DNA of 64,000 bases from Chelydra serpentina (lineage: Eukaryota; Chordata; Testudines; Chelydridae): contig JBAIAC010000018.1 of assembly GCA_037349315.1 (NCBI GenBank), forward strand, positions 3,844,001 through 3,908,000. Direction: 5' to 3'. The notes beneath the pieces were generated by a model that did no database searches, was not told the origin of the DNA, and saw only the letters and a program-made list of their open reading frames with translations. Position numbers and translations under genes: made by a program. The first letter of the stretch is position 1. The number at the start of each line of letters is the position of its first letter. Positions 59,221 to 64,000 of this stretch are shown here, piece after piece.

Positions 59221-59330
59221 ATTGTAAGCTCTTTGGGGCATGGTCCATTTTTTGTTCTGTGTTTGTACCATGACTGGTCCATTACTGCGGTTCATAGTAT
59301 AGTAACATAAATAATGAATAATAATAATGA
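59221..59330 (+). repeat. L2-type LINE tail relic
   Basis: 'attgtaagctctttggggc', 'ttgttctgtgtttgtacc', 'catgactggtcc' and an 'aataatgaataataat' end match the L2 tail with an internal deletion. Confidence 0.75.
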
Positions 59331-59491
59331 GATATGAGGTGAGATGTAAAAAGTCAAATGGATAGAAGGATGAAAAAAGGCTCTTCCCTCAGCAGCTCTA
59401 CTATTCTGGGGAAAGCCTTTGTATTGACAGTGTCTGGAGACTGGCTCAGTGAGATAAGGTAGGGAAGGTCCAAGGAGAATTTAGAAATGAA

Positions 59492-59675
59492 GGCCTGGTC
59501 CTACCCAGCTGTACACATGTGTTTAACTTTACTACCATGAATTGTCTCAATGAAATAACAAAACTATTTGTGGTAGTAGATGTAAGCATGTTTGTGAATA
59601 GTTTAATTGATTTCAATGAGGCTACTCTTGGTTGTAAAGTCAAACTCATGTGTAAGGTTTTGCAGGACTGGGGCC
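59492..59675. repeat. Palindromic ancient repeat
   Basis: The outer ends 'ggcctggtcctaccc' and 'tgcaggactggggcc' face each other. Inside, 'cacatgtgtttaacttta' pairs with 'gtaaagtcaaactcatgtg' and 'gatttcaatgaggctactc' holds the core. An insertion has lengthened the centre. Confidence 0.55.
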
Positions 59676-60749
59676 AGAAAGGGTAGTATAGAACAGTACC
59701 CTTAAATGAATCGTCGGAGTTGTCTGAAGTTGAGTAGTGATGTTATTGTGCTTCTTTGTACGTGAAAGGTGATGGGTAAGTAACGTTCTGCAGAGACTGA
59801 AGTTCTAGGACATGGCAGGCTTGAAGGAGTTATGCACCTTCACCTTCTTTTGCTTTGTGTTTTTGTAAGGATTTCATCAGTAGTGAGGCCAAGGCAGTAG
59901 CAATGTGCAATGTTCCGGAAGTGGTAAGATATGGTATATGGATGGATTTGTGGGAAAAAACCCCAATACAATTAATAGGTAGGGCACACAGGAGTACTTG
60001 TTTCCATTCCTAGCTCTGCTAGTGGCTTTCTGACTTAGTATAAACTTAAAAATGTTGTGGGTATAGCTATACGATTATAACAACACTGGCAAAAGCCTCT
60101 TGGTGTATATCGGCAAAAAGAAGTACTTTTGCTGCTGTAGCTTGTACTGCTTTGGTGAACAAAATAAGCTAGAACAGCCAATGCTGTATAATTGCATCTC
60201 CACTTTTGTTGACCTAGAAATGTTGCAGAAAAATCACACCCCTAACTGATGTTGCTGTGTCACAAAAGTTTCTGGTGTAGGCCTGGCCTCTGTGTGACCG
60301 GGGTAAACGTTCCCCCCCCCCTTCTTTTTCCAGGGGTTATAAGAACCCACAGTCCCCATGTACTTCAGTGAGCAATATGAGCGCTGAGAAGCTCTGAAAA
60401 TGAGGCAGTTAATCTTTCTTACCTCTCTTGCCTGGCTGCTACTAGGCTTAATTAAGGTGTGTGAAATACTTTGAGCTTGTTGCATGAAAGGCACTAGAAG
60501 TCCAAAGTATTTAGTTGTTTGATAGAGTGCAGGGAAAACATATTGTTTAGTTAGGCCAAAGAAAACTTGGGAAAGGAGATTTATCTTTCACTTCAGGGAT
60601 CCTGTCTTAATGCTTTGAAGCGCCTTTTAGATAATTCAAGGAATGGAGCTTGTATTCAGTACTGGGGAAGGATATGCTTACCTGCTATAACAAGTGGAAA
60701 CAAAACTATCATATATAATATATAGATTCATATAATATATATATACACG
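59676..60749. other. Unassigned DNA with a weak MIR-like relic
   Basis: Near 59989-60050 'caggagtacttgtttcc' and 'attcctagctctgctagtgg' resemble a MIR body. A C10 run lies at 60312-60321. No gene recognised. Confidence 0.4.
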
Positions 60750-60906
60750 TAAAGGCCCAAAGTTCCTCTTTCAACTTAATGGATTTTATTCTGTCTCCTT
60801 GTATTGTTTTACACACACACGCGCACACACGCATGCACACACACACCACAATACCAAGGAGACAGAATAAAATCCATGAAGTTGAAAGAGGAATTTTGGG
60901 CCTTTA
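60750..60906. repeat. 58-bp inverted repeat around a CA-rich loop
   Basis: The left arm 60750-60807 and right arm 60848-60906 are reverse complements apart from two mismatches and one extra base. Arms start 'taaaggcccaaa' and end 'tttgggccttta', so the whole structure has TA at each edge. The 40-base loop is (AC)n with CG and CAT interruptions. It could be a palindromic MITE or a local inverted duplication. If transcribed it would give a long hairpin. Confidence 0.9.
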
Positions 60907-62961
60907 CCCCAGATGATGTTAGATCAGCAGTGCTCCAGTGACATCAGTGGAGCGACACTAATTTACACCAGCTGATGATCAGAGAAAACAAATGTTTAAT
61001 TGCAAGAACACCCTATTTCTAACAAATATATATCCACTTATGTATTCAGGGGAGATGTAAGGACGTGAGAAGAGCAACCAGAGCCAGTAAGTAGGATAAT
61101 TTGTGGCATCTTTTCTATGGACGTTAGAACTTATCACACAGCGATTGATCACCTGCTTAAATGGATTATGTAACTGCTTTTTATCTGTGGGAGGCCATAC
61201 CATCAAATACTATCCACAGAGGGAAAAGGTGGGTGGGATTATGTGGGAAGCCCCCCAGAACAGCTCAATCTTGTCTAAGCAGCATAATCCATTCAGTACA
61301 TTTCCAAGCGTCCTCAAATTGTGTGTAGCACAATTAAAACGTAGGAGGAGCCAGATCTACAGGGTCATAGATTTGAAGCCATCCATATCTAAAAATGAGA
61401 GGATGTTTTTTCTCTCACAAATTAATACCACTCGAGGCATCGCTAGCTCGCTATATGCATCCTGCAGAACGCATCGGGTAGGCAAATCCTTACATCCATT
61501 GGCAAAGCTGTATTGATGGTGGGAGGAATATGTTGCCAGGCAGGAACACATGTGAAGTTATTAATCTGAGGGATTTTGATTCATTTCTCCTGCAATGTTT
61601 GTGACCACACACAGTTTTCTGGTCTTGGTTATTGCCCTTCCAATCAGATAACCTACTGTACAGAATGAAGAGTATGATATAAGACCATTTCTGAACATAC
61701 TGATATCACCGACCCCCTTTGTGCAATTACCTGCCTTCCATATGTCTGTCCCAAGAGGAGAGAGTTTATGTCTCCAAATCTGGCATGTTGTTATTTGTCC
61801 TTTTCCCTTCTCTATTGCCTTCAGGTAAGGATTACATTAAAGATGTTTGTATCACAACGCCGGGGGGGGGGGGGGGAAAGCATCATGTGTCTCCAAAAAC
61901 AGGATTGTAGAACATTGATTTATGCAGATATGCTCCTTGTCATCTTCTTAAAATTTTTAATGTGGTGGTTTTGCATTTACTTTTGCCTCGTTTTTGTCTT
62001 GGAAAGGTAGGTTAACCCTAAGTCTAGTGCAAGTCATAGAGATGTTAACATTAACAACAAGTGTTCAGTTGCATGACATGATCAGTTTACACTCTTGCAG
62101 AACCATAATTAAAATTTTATTGAACGGTGTAAACCAACATCCAGTTTGGATTTGTAGCTGGATTAACATCTGTTCCAAATGTTGCTGCAGTTAAAAACTG
62201 GTACCAATTTCCGTGTAAAGTTATTCTTGACTGGCTGGCTTCAGTACCATTTTGGTAGGAAATGCTTAGCATGTGATGGGGTCAAGCCCTTGGTTTTCAC
62301 TGCAATGGAGGTAAATCATTTGTTCCGTGCAAACAAGGTTTTTATGTTGGATCTGGTAAGAACAATTATAAAACATAACATGTGCTGTTCTATGCTAGAG
62401 TACACTCCATTAAAATAGAGAGCAACACTGCTTGACAATATCAGAAAACTCAAAAGGTGTCAAAGTTTAAATGCATCAATTTCCTTATCTGATGTTTGTG
62501 CCATAACACTTGCAAATGGATGGTATTTTTTTTAAAATGAAACCAAAGCTGTTTGTGTATCTGAGATATTTGGAATTTCCATAATTGCTCTATTGACAGT
62601 TCTTTTCAGTCCTGCCTTGAGCTGGAAATATCCTTCATCTGTCTGTGTTTTTAACGTTTTTGGCTGCTGAGTGACAATTACAAAGCCTGTAACTGCAGCC
62701 TGCTTTGTGTATTGAGATCTCAAGTAATCTTACACAAATGTATCAAACCCTCAAGGAATAAAATAGGGCTAGCTATATGGATTTATCATATGATAACTTA
62801 AGAGCAAAATGTAGGCACAGCCAAGAACACTGAACACTTTTTGGGTTCAGTATACATGATGAGTATACATAAATCGTTGGGTTATATAGAAAGATAAATC
62901 TAAGTACTAATGTTTCCTGTATCATGTGACTCATGGGATGCAGGTGATCTGCTATTTAGAA
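60907..62961. other. Unassigned AT-rich DNA
   Basis: Begins with a palindromic relic at 60915-60985 ('ctccagtgacatcagtgg', 'aatttacaccagctgatg'). A G15 run lies at 61862-61876. Open frames at 61103-61516 and 62179-62418 have no recognisable domains. Confidence 0.45.
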
Positions 62962-63145
62962 TGTAGACCTGGCAGTCAGGACTCCAAGGTTCTGTTCACT
63001 CTACCACTGACTTTGGCCTGATTTCAAAGGTGCCAAAGATCCATCCAAACCTATGGGAGCTGTGGATACCCAGCATCTTTGAAAAGTTAGGCCACTAAAC
63101 TCTGTTCTCAGTTTCCTCATCTATAAAATGGGTACAATAGTACCC
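62962..63145 (+). repeat. MIR-like SINE relic split by another repeat
   Basis: 'ctggcagtcaggactcc' and 'ctctaccactgactttgg' form the first half; 'ctcagtttcctcatctat' with 'aaaatgggtacaatagta' forms the second half near 63108-63140. Between them lies 'gatttcaaaggtgcc' to 'gaaaagttaggcc', an insertion with facing ends. The MIR motif order is kept on either side. Confidence 0.55.
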
Positions 63146-64000
63146 ACATTTGGACAGCATTTTGTGCTGACAGTCTGCACAAGAGGCCCAGGACCAGAAT
63201 GGCAGGGATATTATAGGTTTGATTGAGGTGCACTGGCAGAGTTATACAGGGGAGGGTATCATGTCTTAGACCTTCGCTACAGTTGGCTTAAGTCAGCTCA
63301 TGACATTACAGATACATTTTCAACTTAAATATGGCCCAAAACTTAAGTTTTTCAAAAACTGGCTTGTATAAGCCTAAGCATAATAGAAATGGTTCCACAA
63401 CTTAAAAAAGAAACAAACAATAAAAGCAGTTGTTTTAAATATTTAACAGTAGTCCTTGAAACCCAAACATTGCAACACTAAGAACCTAAAAGTGAAATGA
63501 CACTATGCAAGCTGGGAGAAATGCAAAAAAGTAAACAAAGAGCACAAAGAGCACCTGTTTTTAAAAATTTCTTTCACTTTCAGTGATTTAAGGTATTTGT
63601 AGTGTAAGTGAAGACATTCTTATGCAATGTAACAAGCTGACAGTGGCAACTTTAAATTCACTAGCAAGTGAGAAATAACTAAAACAAATTTAACCTACAT
63701 ACACAATTTAAATCTTTTCTAGATTCTGGAGAAAATTTTTCCAAAATGTCTTTTATGTTCTGCTGTCAGCTACATCTGTGCAAATTCACTGAAGTCCATG
63801 AATGTGAGCAGAATTTGGGTTCTCACCTTTTTGATCTTCTTAAGCTTAGCTTAGCATGTTTTGCTTTGTTTTAAATTAATGTTAAGGACACTGGTACTAA
63901 AGCTGGTCAGAAAATGTGCTTTTTTTTTTTTCACTGGACATTTTGGAGGGGAAGGTGGAGACGTTTTGTCAGTTTTCTACAGAAAAAAAATGGCTTTGTG
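63146..64000. other. Unassigned AT-rich DNA
   Basis: Nothing recognised to the window end. A T13 run lies at 63919-63931. Confidence 0.5.

Noticed and set aside
1..64000. An undescribed multi-gene system
   Set aside because: No cluster of intact genes was found in either strand; the noteworthy content is mobile-element structure and one orphan CpG island.

Overview
This window looks like nuclear DNA from a reptile, most likely a cryptodiran turtle. The evidence is the repeats. There is a tRNA-headed SINE of the Cry I type (about 14.49-14.71 kb) whose tail matches a CR1 LINE end in the same window. There are two long CR1 fragments, an L2-clade LINE, several palindromic MITEs, a solo LTR and hAT elements. 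All of these identifications come from reading the sequence and from memory of the families; no database search was run. I recognise no intact host protein-coding gene. Most open frames are chance frames, GC-rich artefacts or decayed transposon genes.

Layout. 0-8.4 kb: AT-rich DNA with a MIR-like relic, a GC-rich hAT-type MITE with a perfect 8-bp target duplication (5470-6088), a roughly 125-bp dispersed repeat (6415-6541) and a perfect 21-bp inverted repeat (7662-7721). 8.45-10.62 kb: a minus-strand L2-clade LINE with a readable YADD reverse transcriptase motif. 11.94-18.6 kb: a mariner-like palindromic MITE, the Cry-type SINE, a MITE fragment and an unassigned retroelement-like block. 22.5-25.3 kb: a degenerate TTAGGG-like tract, a (GT)n microsatellite, a CR1 3' end and tRNA-like SINE relics. 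27.09-28.35 kb: CR1 fragment A. 29.84-32.39 kb: a second hAT-type MITE that has grown an internal 40-bp G-quadruplex minisatellite, then L2 tails, another MITE and an L2-tailed CORE-SINE. 35.8 kb: an inverted pair of ZNF143-like motifs. 42.65-43.91 kb: CR1 fragment B with its true 3' end. 47.5-48.6 kb: a strong CpG island, the only good candidate for a host promoter, with a plausible splice donor at 47955/47956. 50.4 kb: a third copy of the 125-bp repeat, with 10-bp flanking duplications. 52.70-53.33 kb: a solo LTR. 57.1-57.64 kb: the 3' end of a hAT transposon with the transposase dimerisation motif. 60.75-60.91 kb: a 58-bp inverted repeat around a CA-rich loop.

How the parts relate. The window is a record of several mobilisation systems. 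The CR1 LINE shares its 3' end with the Cry SINE. The L2-clade LINE shares its tail with at least eight short relics and with a MIR-like SINE. hAT and mariner-like transposases are represented mainly by non-autonomous copies. Diverged palindromic relics built around a TTGACTTCAATGGG core recur throughout. The CpG island is probably the start of a host gene or long non-coding RNA whose other exons lie outside the window or were not recognised.
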